A stretch of DNA of 45,617 nt from Clostridia bacterium (GCA_900766495.1 CAAFVM010000004.1:1-45617); one strand, 5' to 3'; shown: positions 6,972 to 16,264, counted from the stretch's first letter. The notes: generated from the letters alone by a model not told the origin. Numbers and translations: made by a program.

Positions 6972-7007
6972 AAAAGTCGCGCTATAAGCCCGTAAACGGC
7001 ACTTTTA
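6972..7007 (+). repeat. Dispersed hairpin repeat, copy 4
   Basis: AAAAGTCGCGCTATAAGCCC continues GTAAACGGCACTTTTA. The AAAAGT/ACTTTT ends pair, and the element can serve as a terminator between pth and mfd. Confidence 0.7.
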
Positions 7008-7102
7008 TTTTTAATATCGTATAATTCCGCGCCTGCTTAACGCCAAAAAAGCTTAGGCTTACGGCTATGACGTATGGCTACGGCGGCGCGGTTTAATCTG
7101 AT

Positions 7103-10100
7103 ATGCTTAACGAATATATAAAACTTGAAAATATGGGGTCGCAGACGGCGGCTCTTCAAAAAAACGTCCGCGAGGGAATCCCGGGGGCGGTTTTTGGCGT
7201 ATCGTTCGCGCACAAATGTCACATTGCGGCAACGCTCGGGCTACCCGTGATTTACGTTGCGCGCGACGCCATAACCGCGCGTGCCGCCGCCGCGGAAATA
7301 AGGGCTGTAAGCGGAGAAAAAGCGGTGTTTCTTCCCGCCAAAGAAGACGTGCTTTTATACGATAAAGCCATATCGAAAGACGCGCTTTACGGGCGTATAG
7401 GCGCACTTTTCGAACTTTCGCAGGGGGTAAAACACGTTGCCTGCACGCTTGAAAGTTTAATTCAGTTAATGCCCGACAAAATAGACTTTTTCACGCTTGA
7501 AAAAGAAAAGGAATACGACCTTACCGAGGTTGTGAAAAAGCTTGTTGCTTTGGGATATAAGCGTGAAGAATCGGTGGAGCAAAAGGGCGAATTTTCGGTG
7601 CGCGGCGACGTGCTTGTAATTTTTGCCATAAACCTGCCGTTGCCCGTTCGCGTTGATTTCTTCGGCGACGAAATAGAAAAAATCCGAGTTATAGGCGACG
7701 ACGGCGTACCCGAGCGCGAACTGAAAGGCATTAACGTTCTTACCTGTTACGATTACTATATAGAAGACGGCGAGATTGAGGAAATAAAAAAGCGAATTGA
7801 AAAAGACGCGCGTTCGTTCGGCGTAAACGTATACGCTTCGCGCGCAAAGCAAATCGCAGCCGAACTTTGCGACAAACTCGACGCAAAAACTCCCGACCGC
7901 GCGCTTTCGTTTATAATTCCGCTTTTAAAATGTTCGCAAGGCTCGCTTAAAAACTATATGCCGCAGAACGCGGTCGTCATATTCGACGAAAGCAAACTTT
8001 GTTCCGACGCGTTAAACGGCGATATAAAAGAGCATTTCGAGCGGTGCGCCTCGCTTAAACGCAGCGGAGAATGCTTCTCGTTCACGCCCGAACAGTATAA
8101 AACCGAAGAGCGACTTTTCGGAGAGCTTTCGCAGTTTCGCAAGCTTGCGTTGCAAACGTTAAATTCGCCTGTAACATTTTTCAATCCGCTGTTTACGTTA
8201 AGCCTTAACTGCGGAGTGGTTCCGCGCTATTACCTTAAACCCGAAGAAATTTTTACCGACGTGAGAAACTGGCGCGGCACGGGTTATCGCGTGCTTATAT
8301 GTTGCGGCACGAGCGAGCGCGCCGAGCGGCTTTCTTCCGAAATGGACGAGCGGGGAATATTCAACGACCGCGTAAACGTTCTGGGCGAAAATTTCAGCGG
8401 CGTAAAAATAACCGATTATTATCTTACGCACGGATTTATATATCACGAAAGCAAAACCGTAGTTATAGGCACGGGCGATATTTACGCCAAGCGCCCCGAA
8501 AAGAAGATGAAGCGCCGCCGCGGCAATTTATATACCGCTCCGGTTGCGGGCGATTACTGCGTTCACGAGGTTCACGGCATAGGCGTGGTGCGCGGAACCA
8601 AGCGCATAACCACTACCGACAGCACCAAAGATTACGTAGCCATAGAGTATAAAGACGGCGCGCTTTTATACGTCTGCGTAGACAATATGGACTGCCTTAC
8701 CAAATACGAGGGCGCGGAAGAAAAACCGCAGCTTTCGCGCATAGGCGGGCAGGAGTTCGAAAGGGTCAAACAGCGCGTTAAAGCGTCTATAGCCAAACTT
8801 TCTATAAATTTGAAGAAGCTTTACCGCGAAAGGCAAACGCGTAAAGGTTTTGCTTTTTCGCCCGACGACGCCTTATCCCGCGAGTTCGACGAAGCGTTCG
8901 AATACGAGCCGACCGAAGACCAGTTGCAGTCGATAAAAGAAATAAAGCAGGATATGGAAAGCGACAAGGTAATGGACAGGTTGCTTTGCGGCGACGTGGG
9001 CTTCGGCAAAACCGAGGTAGCCATGCGCGCGGCGTTCAAGGCGGTAAAAGACGGCAAGCAGGTTGCTCTCGTCGCGCCCACTACCATACTTGCCGAACAG
9101 CACTATACCACGTTTAAAAAGCGGTTCGACGGGTTCGGCGTGCGAATAGCCGCGGTAGACCGTTTCCGCACGGCAGCCGAACAGATCAAAACTCTTTACG
9201 ATTTGTCGGTCGGCGAGGTAGACATAATAATCGGCACCCACCGAATGTTTTCGAAAGACGTAAAATTCAAAGATTTGGGGCTGCTCATATTAGACGAAGA
9301 GCAGCGTTTCGGCGTGGAGCATAAAGAAAAACTTAAACTTTTAAAAGAGAACGTAGATACTCTTTCCATGTCGGCAACGCCCATACCGCGCACTTTGCAT
9401 ATGTCGCTCACCGGAATACGCGACGTAAGCACCATAAACACTCCGCCGTCCAACCGCATACCTGTGCAGACGTTCGTGGCGGAGCTTACCGATTCGCTTA
9501 TTAAAGACGCGATTTTAAAAGAACTTTCGCGCGAGGGGCAGACTTTCGTTCTGTTCAACCGCGTTGAGGGAATAGACGCTTTCGCCCTCAAAATTAAAAA
9601 TCTGGTACCCGAAGCTCGGGTTATAGCCGCGCACGGTCAGCTGCCCGAAAAAACTTTGGAAGAACGTGTAGCCGCCTTTTACAAAAAAGAATACGACGTG
9701 CTTGTAGCAACAACGATAATAGAAAACGGCGTGGATATTCCCGACGCGAACACGCTGATAGTGGCAGACGCCGACAGACTGGGGCTTTCCACATTATATC
9801 AGCTGAAAGGCAGAGTGGGCAGAAGCGATAGAATGGCGCGCGCGTATTTTACTTACGCTTCGCAAAAAGTGCTTACCGACGCGGCGTATAAACGGCTTAC
9901 CGCGCTCGCCGAATATTCCGAACTGGGCAGCGGGTATCGCATAGCCATGCGCGACCTCGAAATACGCGGGGCGGGCAACGTTCTGGGCAAAGAACAGCAC
10001 GGGCATATGGACAGAATAGGCTACGAGCTATATTCCAAGCTTTTAAAACAAGAGCTTTCCGACGTTGCGGAAACCGAAACCGAACTTGACGTTCGCATTA

Positions 10101-10555
10101 CGGCGTATATTCCGGACGAATATCTGGAAGCGGGGCGGCAGAGAATGGAATGTTACAAGCAGATTGCCGAAATACGAAACGACGAGGACGAAAACTCGGT
10201 GCGCACGGCAATGCACAACGCTTTCGGCGAGTTCCCGCTCGAGGTGGAGAACCTGTTCGCCATAGCGCGGCTTAAACGTTTATGCTCGCATATGGGCGTA
10301 ACCAAAGCCGAAATAAGCGAAAAGGGCGGCAAACTTATAGTAAAAGATATAAAAACTCTTTCGGGCGGCGGACTTATTCAGGCGGTAAATCAAAGCGGCG
10401 GAACGTTCAAACTCGACTTTTCCTCCTGCCCCGCGGTGGTTTACTCGGGTGCCGTCGGTTGCGGAGAAGATATAGTTGACGAAGCCGTAAAACTGCTTGA
10501 AAACGCTTCTAAAGTCGACGGAGTGACCGCACAAGTCGCCCAAAAAACCGTTTAA
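7103..10555 (+). CDS. mfd: Transcription-repair coupling factor
   Basis: Mfd is an ATP-driven DNA translocase that removes RNA polymerase stalled at lesions and recruits UvrA. The 1150 residues match the family. In order there are a UvrB-like N-terminal part (about 1-330), the RNA-polymerase-interacting CarD-like domain (about 480-545, H-E-V-H-G-I-G-V), and a helicase core with Walker A G-D-V-G-F-G-K-T-E (about 629) and D-E-E-Q (about 730). Motif VI is G-R-V-G-R-S and the C-terminal UvrA-masking TRCF domain spans about 1000-1090. No ribosome site is visible before the ATG, so the start could also be leaderless or weakly translated. Confidence 0.97.
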   Translation: MLNEYIKLENMGSQTAALQKNVREGIPGAVFGVSFAHKCHIAATLGLPVIYVARDAITARAAAAEIRAVSGEKAVFLPAKEDVLLYDKAISKDALYGRIGALFELSQGVKHVACTLESLIQLMPDKIDFFTLEKEKEYDLTEVVKKLVALGYKREESVEQKGEFSVRGDVLVIFAINLPLPVRVDFFGDEIEKIRVIGDDGVPERELKGINVLTCYDYYIEDGEIEEIKKRIEKDARSFGVNVYASRAKQIAAELCDKLDAKTPDRALSFIIPLLKCSQGSLKNYMPQNAVVIFDESKLCSDALNGDIKEHFERCASLKRSGECFSFTPEQYKTEERLFGELSQFRKLALQTLNSPVTFFNPLFTLSLNCGVVPRYYLKPEEIFTDVRNWRGTGYRVLICCGTSERAERLSSEMDERGIFNDRVNVLGENFSGVKITDYYLTHGFIYHESKTVVIGTGDIYAKRPEKKMKRRRGNLYTAPVAGDYCVHEVHGIGVVRGTKRITTTDSTKDYVAIEYKDGALLYVCVDNMDCLTKYEGAEEKPQLSRIGGQEFERVKQRVKASIAKLSINLKKLYRERQTRKGFAFSPDDALSREFDEAFEYEPTEDQLQSIKEIKQDMESDKVMDRLLCGDVGFGKTEVAMRAAFKAVKDGKQVALVAPTTILAEQHYTTFKKRFDGFGVRIAAVDRFRTAAEQIKTLYDLSVGEVDIIIGTHRMFSKDVKFKDLGLLILDEEQRFGVEHKEKLKLLKENVDTLSMSATPIPRTLHMSLTGIRDVSTINTPPSNRIPVQTFVAELTDSLIKDAILKELSREGQTFVLFNRVEGIDAFALKIKNLVPEARVIAAHGQLPEKTLEERVAAFYKKEYDVLVATTIIENGVDIPDANTLIVADADRLGLSTLYQLKGRVGRSDRMARAYFTYASQKVLTDAAYKRLTALAEYSELGSGYRIAMRDLEIRGAGNVLGKEQHGHMDRIGYELYSKLLKQELSDVAETETELDVRITAYIPDEYLEAGRQRMECYKQIAEIRNDEDENSVRTAMHNAFGEFPLEVENLFAIARLKRLCSHMGVTKAEISEKGGKLIVKDIKTLSGGGLIQAVNQSGGTFKLDFSSCPAVVYSGAVGCGEDIVDEAVKLLENASKVDGVTAQVAQKTV

Positions 10556-10651
10556 GCCGTTTGCGTGATTGGATTTTTAATTAAAAAAGGTTTAATTTAG
10601 GTTAAATGCGCCGAAAAACAGGGTAAACTTTTGCAAGAGGTTAAAATTTTC

Positions 10652-10680
10652 TTGATTTATCCGTTATAATTTTGTATAAT
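10652..10680 (+). promoter_or_regulatory. Promoter of the foldase lipoprotein
   Basis: TTGATT (10652-10657), a 17-base spacer and TATAAT (10675-10680). A second TATAAT (10665-10670) has poor -35 spacing. The start site would be near 10687. Confidence 0.7.
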
Positions 10681-10686
10681 ATAATA

Positions 10687-10828
10687 ACTAATATAAAAGT
10701 AGGGGTATAGGGCGATTTCGTCTTGTGCTGCCGGAAGCTTCCGCGGCGGGCAAAAATCGCGCAAGCCCCGAAAGATAGTCGCCTTAAAGGCGGCAAGCCA
10801 CATTTTTACTTTTTTGGCAGGAGAGTTT
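10687..10828 (+). promoter_or_regulatory. Structured 5' leader of unknown type
   Basis: Nested pairings are visible: GGGG (10702-10705) with CCCC (10766-10769), GCGATTT (10712-10718) with AAATCGC (10754-10760), an inner GGAAGCTTCC palindrome (10733-10742), and then CGCC-ttaaa-GGCG (10780-10792) before a U-rich stretch and the AGGAG ribosome site. The nesting suggests a folded leader RNA. I do not recognise it as a known riboswitch. Confidence 0.45.
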
Positions 10829-12886
10829 ATGAGAAAAATTCTTTTAAAAACCGTTACCCTTGTCACGGTGCTCGCTCTTACGCTGTCGCTTTTCGCGGCG
10901 TGCGGATTAGTTACCACCGATCAGGACAGGAATATGAAACAGAACGTAGCTACCGTTTGTATCAATAAAGACGAAGTAGCTCCCGAAAACATAAAGAAAA
11001 GCGAAATGATCGCGGCATATATGTCTTACGGTTATCAATACGTGTCTTCGTATAACTACACTGTTTCCAAAGCTTATTCGACTATACTCGATAACCTTAT
11101 CACCAACAGGGTCATAGTTCAGCAAGCGCGTATAGAACTCGGTAAACTGTATAATCAGGGCGCGCAGGCAGGCGATTCGGAATTTATGACCTATTTCCGC
11201 GACCACTCGACCGCGGGCGTTCATGGCGACAATACCATAGATTATAAAAACGGCGACGTCGATAGCATTAAAAAATTCCTCACCGAATACGAAATAGCTT
11301 ACGCCGAATATCAGATAAGAAAAAGCGTAAACTCCGTAATCAAATCGTATGACGAAACCGAGAAAGAAAAGGACGACGAAAAAGAAAACGAAACTTTCAC
11401 GGCAAGAACCTCGCCTTACGAGAAACCGGAAGCGGTTACCGACGAATATAAACTGGTAAACAAAACTCCCGAAGATTACGACTATCAGGTTGCCAACGTA
11501 ACCCTTAAAGCCGACGACTGGACTTCGCTTAAAACTCAATATACAAGCACTTACGCGCTTAACCTCGCCGTTTATAAGGCTTATAAAATAGACCTTTCCA
11601 CTGCCGAAAAGAAAAAAGGTTTGGGAAAAGCGATTAAAGATCTTAAAAAAGCCGGCGTTATAGCAAACGACGAAAACTATGTTTTCACCACCAAGGGCAA
11701 AGAAGACGAAGTCCTTAACTATTCTTATTTTAAGAATTCTTTAAAGAGCCAACTCGAATCCGCCGTGGTTACAAAATACGAAGGCGCGCTTAAAGCAAGC
11801 GTAAGAAGTTCGCTTAAAGCCGAGGACGTGTGGAAAGCTTATATGCTCGAATACGACCAGCAGAAATTCAACTATCAGAACAATCGTACCGCTTACGAAG
11901 ACGCGCTTGGAGCTGTCGATAAAGATACTTTCGTAGTAAGCAACCCCTATGCCGGCGAAAAATACGGCTACGTTGCCAACCTGCTTATAAGTTTCACCGA
12001 CGAACAGACCGAGCTTTTGAAAGAGTATTCTTCAAAGGCGGGCGTTTCCGAAGCCGACGTTGCCGCTTACAGAGCGCAGCTTCTTAACTACGTTGTAGCC
12101 AAAGACCAGCGCGCGACCTGGGCGCAATCGGGTTACGGCGAATATGACGAAACTACCGGTAAATACACTTTCGATTCGAAATATTTCAAGAGCAAAACCG
12201 AAGATATAGCCGCGCTTACCAAGTATATAGGTAAAATAAGCGGCGCGAAATCGGTTACCGAAAAGAACGACGACGAAGTTGAAGAAACCACTTGGAAATT
12301 CGAATCGGTTTCGGCAAGCTCGATGAGCTTCGATAAATTCGTTACCGATTATCTCTCGCTTGCGGGAATGGAAAAATCTATTTTCGTTAAAGACGACGCA
12401 AACACGATTAAAACCGCCGCAAACTACGCAACCGATTCCGAAAAAATCCGCAACGCGTTCGACGATTTGATTTATGCGTTCGGAACCGATCCGAGCGCTT
12501 TGGGTAAATATTACGGTTACGTTTATTCGCCCGAAAATTCCGCAAAAAAATACGTTGCCGAATTTGCCGCCGCTTCTAAGGCTGTAGTAGAAAAAGGCGA
12601 AGGTTCTTATACGATTGTTGCCACCGATTACGGTTATCACATCATTCTTTGCACCAAGGTAGTGGGCGCAGAGCCTTATACCGCAAACGATGAAACCGCA
12701 TTCTTAAACGACATTGCTTCCAAGAACGAAAGCTCGGTTGCTTACAAATATTACGAATCCAAGTTCGATTCGCTTTGCAGCAACGAGGTAAGCAAAATAG
12801 CCAACAAGCTTATAAACGAGTATAAAGAAAACAACGTTACCAAATATAAAAACGCTTATTCCGACCTTATAACCGAGGAAAAATAA
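10829..12886 (+). CDS. PrsA/PpiC-like foldase lipoprotein
   Basis: The 685-residue product is exported and lipid-anchored: its signal peptide ends in L-S-L-F-A-A-C (Cys about 27). An N-terminal SurA-like helical part is followed by a highly charged, Lys/Glu-rich middle. Near residues 550-610 comes a region like the end of a parvulin domain (Y-V-Y-S-P-E-N ... V-A-T-D-Y-G-Y-H-I-I), where GYHII is the parvulin hallmark. Such proteins help secreted proteins fold outside the membrane. It is about twice the length of PrsA, and the parvulin part looks divergent, so isomerase activity is uncertain. I chose the ATG at 10829, preceded by AGGAG. Its place after mfd matches the Bacillota order. Confidence 0.75.
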   Translation: MRKILLKTVTLVTVLALTLSLFAACGLVTTDQDRNMKQNVATVCINKDEVAPENIKKSEMIAAYMSYGYQYVSSYNYTVSKAYSTILDNLITNRVIVQQARIELGKLYNQGAQAGDSEFMTYFRDHSTAGVHGDNTIDYKNGDVDSIKKFLTEYEIAYAEYQIRKSVNSVIKSYDETEKEKDDEKENETFTARTSPYEKPEAVTDEYKLVNKTPEDYDYQVANVTLKADDWTSLKTQYTSTYALNLAVYKAYKIDLSTAEKKKGLGKAIKDLKKAGVIANDENYVFTTKGKEDEVLNYSYFKNSLKSQLESAVVTKYEGALKASVRSSLKAEDVWKAYMLEYDQQKFNYQNNRTAYEDALGAVDKDTFVVSNPYAGEKYGYVANLLISFTDEQTELLKEYSSKAGVSEADVAAYRAQLLNYVVAKDQRATWAQSGYGEYDETTGKYTFDSKYFKSKTEDIAALTKYIGKISGAKSVTEKNDDEVEETTWKFESVSASSMSFDKFVTDYLSLAGMEKSIFVKDDANTIKTAANYATDSEKIRNAFDDLIYAFGTDPSALGKYYGYVYSPENSAKKYVAEFAAASKAVVEKGEGSYTIVATDYGYHIILCTKVVGAEPYTANDETAFLNDIASKNESSVAYKYYESKFDSLCSNEVSKIANKLINEYKENNVTKYKNAYSDLITEEK

Positions 12887-12903
12887 GCGACGAAGATAAA
12901 AAC

Positions 12904-12937
12904 AAAAAAGGACTGTAAGCAAAACAGTCCTTTTTTT
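12904..12937. terminator. Terminator after the foldase gene
   Basis: AAAAAAGGACTGT-aagcaaa-ACAGTCCTTTTTTT is a perfect, nearly symmetrical stem that would work in both directions. Confidence 0.92.
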
Positions 12938-12991
12938 AAAAAATTATAAAACATTAAAAACCGCGGATCGGGGCGGAAAAGGATAATCGAT

Positions 12992-13420
12992 ATGTTGGTA
13001 AAAATAAAAAAACTTGACGAAAACGCGGTAACTCCGTCTTACGGCAGCAACTCGGCTGCGGGCGCTGACCTTTACAATTACAAAGAAGACGTTGAAATAT
13101 CGCCTGCCGAAACGGTGTTTATAGGTACGGGAATTTGCGTCGAGATACCCGACGGATACGTCGGATTGGTATTTGCCCGAAGCGGATTGAGCTGTAAACA
13201 GGGCGTTGCCCCCGCTAATAAAGTGGGCGTTATAGACAGCGATTATCGCGGCGAAATAAAAGTCGCGCTGTTCAATCATTCGTGTAATACAGTCGTTATT
13301 AAAAAAGGTGAAAGAATAGCCCAGCTTGTTATAACTCCGTATTTGCGCGCCGATTTTTGCGAAGCCGAACTTTCCGATACTTCACGCGGCGCGGGCGGTT
13401 TCGGCTCCACGGGAAAATAA
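12992..13420 (+). CDS. dut: dUTP pyrophosphatase
   Basis: The trimeric enzyme hydrolyses dUTP to dUMP, keeping uracil out of DNA and feeding dTMP synthesis. All five motifs are visible in 142 residues: A-A-G-A-D-L (22-27), A-R-S-G-L-S (about 64-69), G-V-I-D-S-D-Y-R-G-E (about 79-88), R-I-A-Q-L-V (about 108-113) and the C-terminal R-G-A-G-G-F-G-S-T-G that closes over the substrate. AAAGGA lies eight bases before the ATG. It is bounded by terminators and so probably forms its own unit. Confidence 0.96.
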   Translation: MLVKIKKLDENAVTPSYGSNSAAGADLYNYKEDVEISPAETVFIGTGICVEIPDGYVGLVFARSGLSCKQGVAPANKVGVIDSDYRGEIKVALFNHSCNTVVIKKGERIAQLVITPYLRADFCEAELSDTSRGAGGFGSTGK

Positions 13421-13477
13421 AAAAATACCCTTAAGCCTCGATCCCGGCAGGGAATTGATGCATAAGGGTGTTTTTTT
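13421..13477. terminator. Bidirectional terminator between dut and pnuC
   Basis: ATACCCTTA pairs with TAAGGGT across a loop that itself holds TCCCggcaGGGA. A-run on the left and T-run on the right let it stop both converging transcripts. Confidence 0.85.
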
Positions 13478-13493
13478 ATGGTTAGAATTGTTT

Positions 13494-14309
13494 TTAAGCC
13501 GTTTTTTCTGTGGTTTGCGGGGGAGTGACCGGCGCGGAATGTTCTTTAATATATTTTGTCCATTTAATATAGCCGTAGGTGGTATTGGTTAAATATCCTG
13601 CTTTCAATACGAGAAGCATCCATTGCCCTGCCATTATGTTTATTACTATTTCCAAAATAGCTACGATATACCAGGCAATCCATTGTTCGCGATAGCGCAG
13701 AAGAATGAACACGCCGTTGGCTATTCCTACCGCGCTCGCACAGGCGTCGAGATAGCCGCTCACGTCTTTTATAACTTCGTTATAAGAAAGAATACCTTCA
13801 TAATCTATAAGGCTTAAAAGATAGCCTACAACCACCGTCCACACGGCTATTGCCGCAATAAGAATAATGTCTTGCCACCATTTAAGTTTGCGCACCTCGG
13901 TGATTTCGTCGTTGACTTTGTCGCCGTGGCGTTGCCAGTTGATGTAGCTGATTATATCGATAGGAATCCAGAAGAAAATAGTAGTTGCGCAGGTAGCCCA
14001 GCGGTAAGCGCAGACTATGCAAATGGCTATTTCGGTAAGTTCTACAAGCAGCGATACCAGAAAGTTGTATTTACTCTGCTTTGAAATAAGCAACTCGCAG
14101 GCAACGTTTGAAATAATGTCGATGAGATAAAGTATGGTGATTAAAACCGGATTTATTTTAACTTCATCCGAATCTTCGGGAAACACGAACGCAAATACTA
14201 TCGCGAGGGTGACTATCGAAAAAAACCATACTATTTCGTAAGTGGTAAACGAGGCGAAAAATTCTTTCATCCGCGTTTTAAAATTTTTCTTTTGGACTGT
14301 GTTTTCCAT
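13494..14309 (-). CDS. pnuC: Nicotinamide riboside transporter PnuC family
   Basis: The 271-residue inner-membrane protein has about seven hydrophobic spans, as in PnuC transporters, which carry nicotinamide riboside (or related vitamins) by facilitated diffusion. Recognisable parts are N-W-x-R-H (about 125-130), R-E-Q-W-I-A-W-Y near residue 207 and the signature N-x-x-Y-G-Y-I-x-W near the end. The N-terminus is longer and more basic than usual and the C-terminus is Pro/Thr-rich. AAAGGT precedes the ATG. No NAD- or thiamine-type riboswitch fits in its short leader, so the substrate cannot be read from regulation; PnuT- or PnuX-like specificity remains possible. Confidence 0.85.
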   Translation of the reverse strand: MENTVQKKNFKTRMKEFFASFTTYEIVWFFSIVTLAIVFAFVFPEDSDEVKINPVLITILYLIDIISNVACELLISKQSKYNFLVSLLVELTEIAICIVCAYRWATCATTIFFWIPIDIISYINWQRHGDKVNDEITEVRKLKWWQDIILIAAIAVWTVVVGYLLSLIDYEGILSYNEVIKDVSGYLDACASAVGIANGVFILLRYREQWIAWYIVAILEIVINIMAGQWMLLVLKAGYLTNTTYGYIKWTKYIKEHSAPVTPPQTTEKTA

Positions 14310-14337
14310 TGTTTTTTACCTTTATTAAAAAAAATAT

Positions 14338-14369
14338 AAAGGCTGCCGAAAAATTGCGGCAGCCTTTTT
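14338..14369. terminator. Terminator after tsf
   Basis: GGCTGCCG (14341-14348) pairs with CGGCAGCC (14357-14364). On the minus strand a T-rich run follows, ending the rpsB-tsf message just before pnuC begins on the same strand. Confidence 0.88.
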
Positions 14370-14422
14370 GCTTTCAGGCATTCCGTTTTTTATCGCTACC
14401 CGATAGAACGGAATATTTAAAA

Positions 14423-15082
14423 TTATTTCTGCATCGAAGCAACCTGTGCGGCAACTTCGTCGGCAAGATTTTCGTTCTTCTTTTCAAGACCTTCGCCCAT
14501 TTCATAGCGAACGAATCTTCTTACGGCAATCTTTTCGCCGATTTGAGCGGTTGCTTCGAGTATGAGCTGTTCAATGGTCTTCGAGGGGTCTTTAACGAAT
14601 TTCTGATTCATCAGGCAGGTTTCTTCATAGAAGCTTTTAATTCTGCCTTCAACCATTCTGTCGATGATTTTCTCGGGCTTGCCTTCTTCGATGGCTTGCG
14701 CACGGAGAATTTCTTTCTCGTGTTCCAAAACCGCTTCGGGAACGTCGGCGGGAACAAGATATTCGGGCTTCTGCGCGGCAATGTGCAGGGCAATGTCGTG
14801 AACCAGATTCTTAAACTGGTCGCCGCGAGCAACAAAGTCGGTTTCGCAGTTTACTTCGATAAGAACGCCGATAGAGCCGTTCATATGAATGTAGCTGTCA
14901 ACAATACCTTCGGCGGCAATTCTACCTGCTTTTTTAGCGGCTTTCGCAATGCCTTTTTCGCGGAGATAATCGACCGCTTTGTCGAAATCGCCGTTAGCTT
15001 CGGTAAGCGCTTTTTTGCAGTCCATCATACCGGCGCCGGTTCTCTGGCGCAGGGTCATAACGTCTTGTGCGGTAAAACTCAT
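14423..15082 (-). CDS. tsf: Elongation factor Ts
   Basis: EF-Ts exchanges GDP for GTP on EF-Tu. The N-terminal UBA-like domain is clear (L-R-Q-R-T-G-A-G-M-M-D-C-K-K-A-L). It is followed by the core interaction sequence N-C-E-T-D-F-V-A-R (about residues 78-86), whose Asp-Phe pair inserts into EF-Tu. At 219 residues this is the short form lacking most of the coiled-coil dimerisation module, as in Thermus-like EF-Ts. It lies 32 bases after rpsB with GGAGG before the ATG, the usual rpsB-tsf operon. Confidence 0.97.
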   Translation of the reverse strand: MSFTAQDVMTLRQRTGAGMMDCKKALTEANGDFDKAVDYLREKGIAKAAKKAGRIAAEGIVDSYIHMNGSIGVLIEVNCETDFVARGDQFKNLVHDIALHIAAQKPEYLVPADVPEAVLEHEKEILRAQAIEEGKPEKIIDRMVEGRIKSFYEETCLMNQKFVKDPSKTIEQLILEATAQIGEKIAVRRFVRYEMGEGLEKKNENLADEVAAQVASMQK

Positions 15083-15114
15083 AATAAAATTCCTCCTGTA
15101 TGATTCTGAAACAA

Positions 15115-15933
15115 TCAGTTGTTTTCTTTCTTTTCTTCAACGGCGGCAACCGATTCTTCGGCAACCGCGTCTTGTTCGGCTACTTCTTCGGCGGTTACGT
15201 TTACGTCGTTCATCGAGTTAACTTCGCCGTGCGAAAGACGAACCGCATCTTCGCCCTGTTTGGCTTCGATAACCGCGTCGGCAATAATCGACGAAATGAG
15301 CTTAACCGCCCTGATAGCGTCGTCGTTGCCCGAAATTACGTAATCTACGAGGTCGGGGTCGCAGTTGGTATCGGTGATGGCTATTACGGGAATGCCGAGT
15401 TTGCGGGCTTCCTTAACGGCTATATCTTCGCAGTTGGGGTCAACAACGAACATCGCGCCGGGAAGGGTGCGCATTTCTCTTATACCGCCGAGGTTGGTCT
15501 GCAATTTATCCCTTTCGGTCTTTAAAGCTATAACTTCTTTCTTGGGGAGCAGGTCGAAATCGCCCATCTTCTCCATCTGGTCGAGTTTGTTAAGTCTTTC
15601 AACTCTGGAACGAATGGTTTTGAAGTTGGTGAGGGTGCCGCCCAGCCATCTGGAATTGATATAGAACATACCGCATCTTTCGGCTTCCTGCTGAATGGCT
15701 TCTTGCGCTTGTTTCTTGGTTCCTACGAAAAGAATGCTTTTGCCCTCTTTAACGGTTTCAACAACGAACTTGTAGGCTTCTTCAATCAAATCGACGGTTA
15801 TTTGCAAATCGATGATGTGAATGCCGTTTCTTTCGCCGAAGATGTACTTGCGCATTTTGGGGTTCCATCTTCTGGTCTGGTGTCCGAAATGAACGCCCGC
15901 TTCGAGAAGCTGTTTCATAGTGGTTACTGCCAT
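15115..15933 (-). CDS. rpsB: 30S ribosomal protein S2
   Basis: S2 binds the 30S neck and helps bring S1 and the message to the subunit. The sequence is canonical: L-L-E-A-G-V-H-F-G-H-Q-T-R-R-W-N-P-K-M (about 9-27), then R-W-L-G-G-T-L-T-N (about 93-101) and D-P-N-C-E (about 153-157). A Glu/Ala-rich acidic tail extends the protein to 272 residues, about 20-30 more than common. GGAGG precedes the ATG. It is the first gene of an operon with tsf. Confidence 0.98.
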   Translation of the reverse strand: MAVTTMKQLLEAGVHFGHQTRRWNPKMRKYIFGERNGIHIIDLQITVDLIEEAYKFVVETVKEGKSILFVGTKKQAQEAIQQEAERCGMFYINSRWLGGTLTNFKTIRSRVERLNKLDQMEKMGDFDLLPKKEVIALKTERDKLQTNLGGIREMRTLPGAMFVVDPNCEDIAVKEARKLGIPVIAITDTNCDPDLVDYVISGNDDAIRAVKLISSIIADAVIEAKQGEDAVRLSHGEVNSMNDVNVTAEEVAEQDAVAEESVAAVEEKKENN

Positions 15934-16061
15934 AATAAAATACCTCCGTTTTTAATCCTCCTCGCAAAGCCCCCGCATGTTCGGGGCGAGGCGGAATAAG
16001 CCCGATTGTGTAAGTGAATTTTCGGGCAACGAAACCGCGGATTGCAAGTGTGAATTTCAAC
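15934..16061 (-). promoter_or_regulatory. Candidate rpsB autoregulatory leader
   Basis: The leader of about 127 bases contains a strong hairpin, CCTCGC (15991-15986) with GCGAGG (15965-15960), enclosing CCCCG/CGGGG. A second helix, CCCG/CGGG, lies upstream. It stands just before the ribosome site. Ribosomal protein operons often carry such leaders; I cannot assign it to a named family. Confidence 0.45.
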
Positions 16062-16067
16062 CTTGCT

Positions 16068-16096
16068 ATTTTAACATATAGCGTTTTTTTTTGCAA
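16068..16096 (-). promoter_or_regulatory. Promoter of rpsB-tsf, extended -10
   Basis: On the minus strand TTGCAA (16096-16091), a 17-base spacer and TAAAAT (16073-16068), with TG one base before the -10. The block ATGTTAAAATAGCAA is shared exactly with the rplS promoter. Confidence 0.8.
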
Positions 16097-16212
16097 CTTT
16101 TTTTACGCGCTTTTTATATATTTATATAGTTCGTGCGCGCGTATACGTATATTAAGCTTATTTTAGGCTTATATTTTGCTCTTGTTTGGCTTGTGTTTCG
16201 GTTCGCGAAAAC

Positions 16213-16264
16213 AAAAAAACAACCGCAATTTATGCCTTTTAAGCGTTTTTTGCGGTTGTTTTGC
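16213..16264. terminator. Terminator after the aminotransferase
   Basis: AACAACCGCAA pairs perfectly with TTGCGGTTGTT, with A-run and T-run outside. On the minus strand it ends the aminotransferase message; the same hairpin faces the rpsB promoter. The rest of 16097-16212 is AT-rich with no gene seen. Confidence 0.85.

Noticed and set aside
10652..10828. Known riboswitch class in the foldase leader
   Set aside because: I compared from memory with c-di-GMP, SAM, TPP, ZTP, guanidine, THF and fluoride classes and found none of their conserved cores.
10907..11539. A 210-codon minus-strand frame inside the foldase gene
   Set aside because: It is antisense to a clear coding region, has no ribosome site and a low-complexity Phe/Val/Gly product typical of shadow frames.
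14310..14340. NAD- or vitamin-type riboswitch before pnuC
   Set aside because: Only about 30 bases separate the tsf terminator from the pnuC start, too short for a known riboswitch.
14309..15103. A 264-codon plus-strand frame over tsf
   Set aside because: The minus strand encodes an unmistakable EF-Ts; the antisense frame is a by-product of codon bias.
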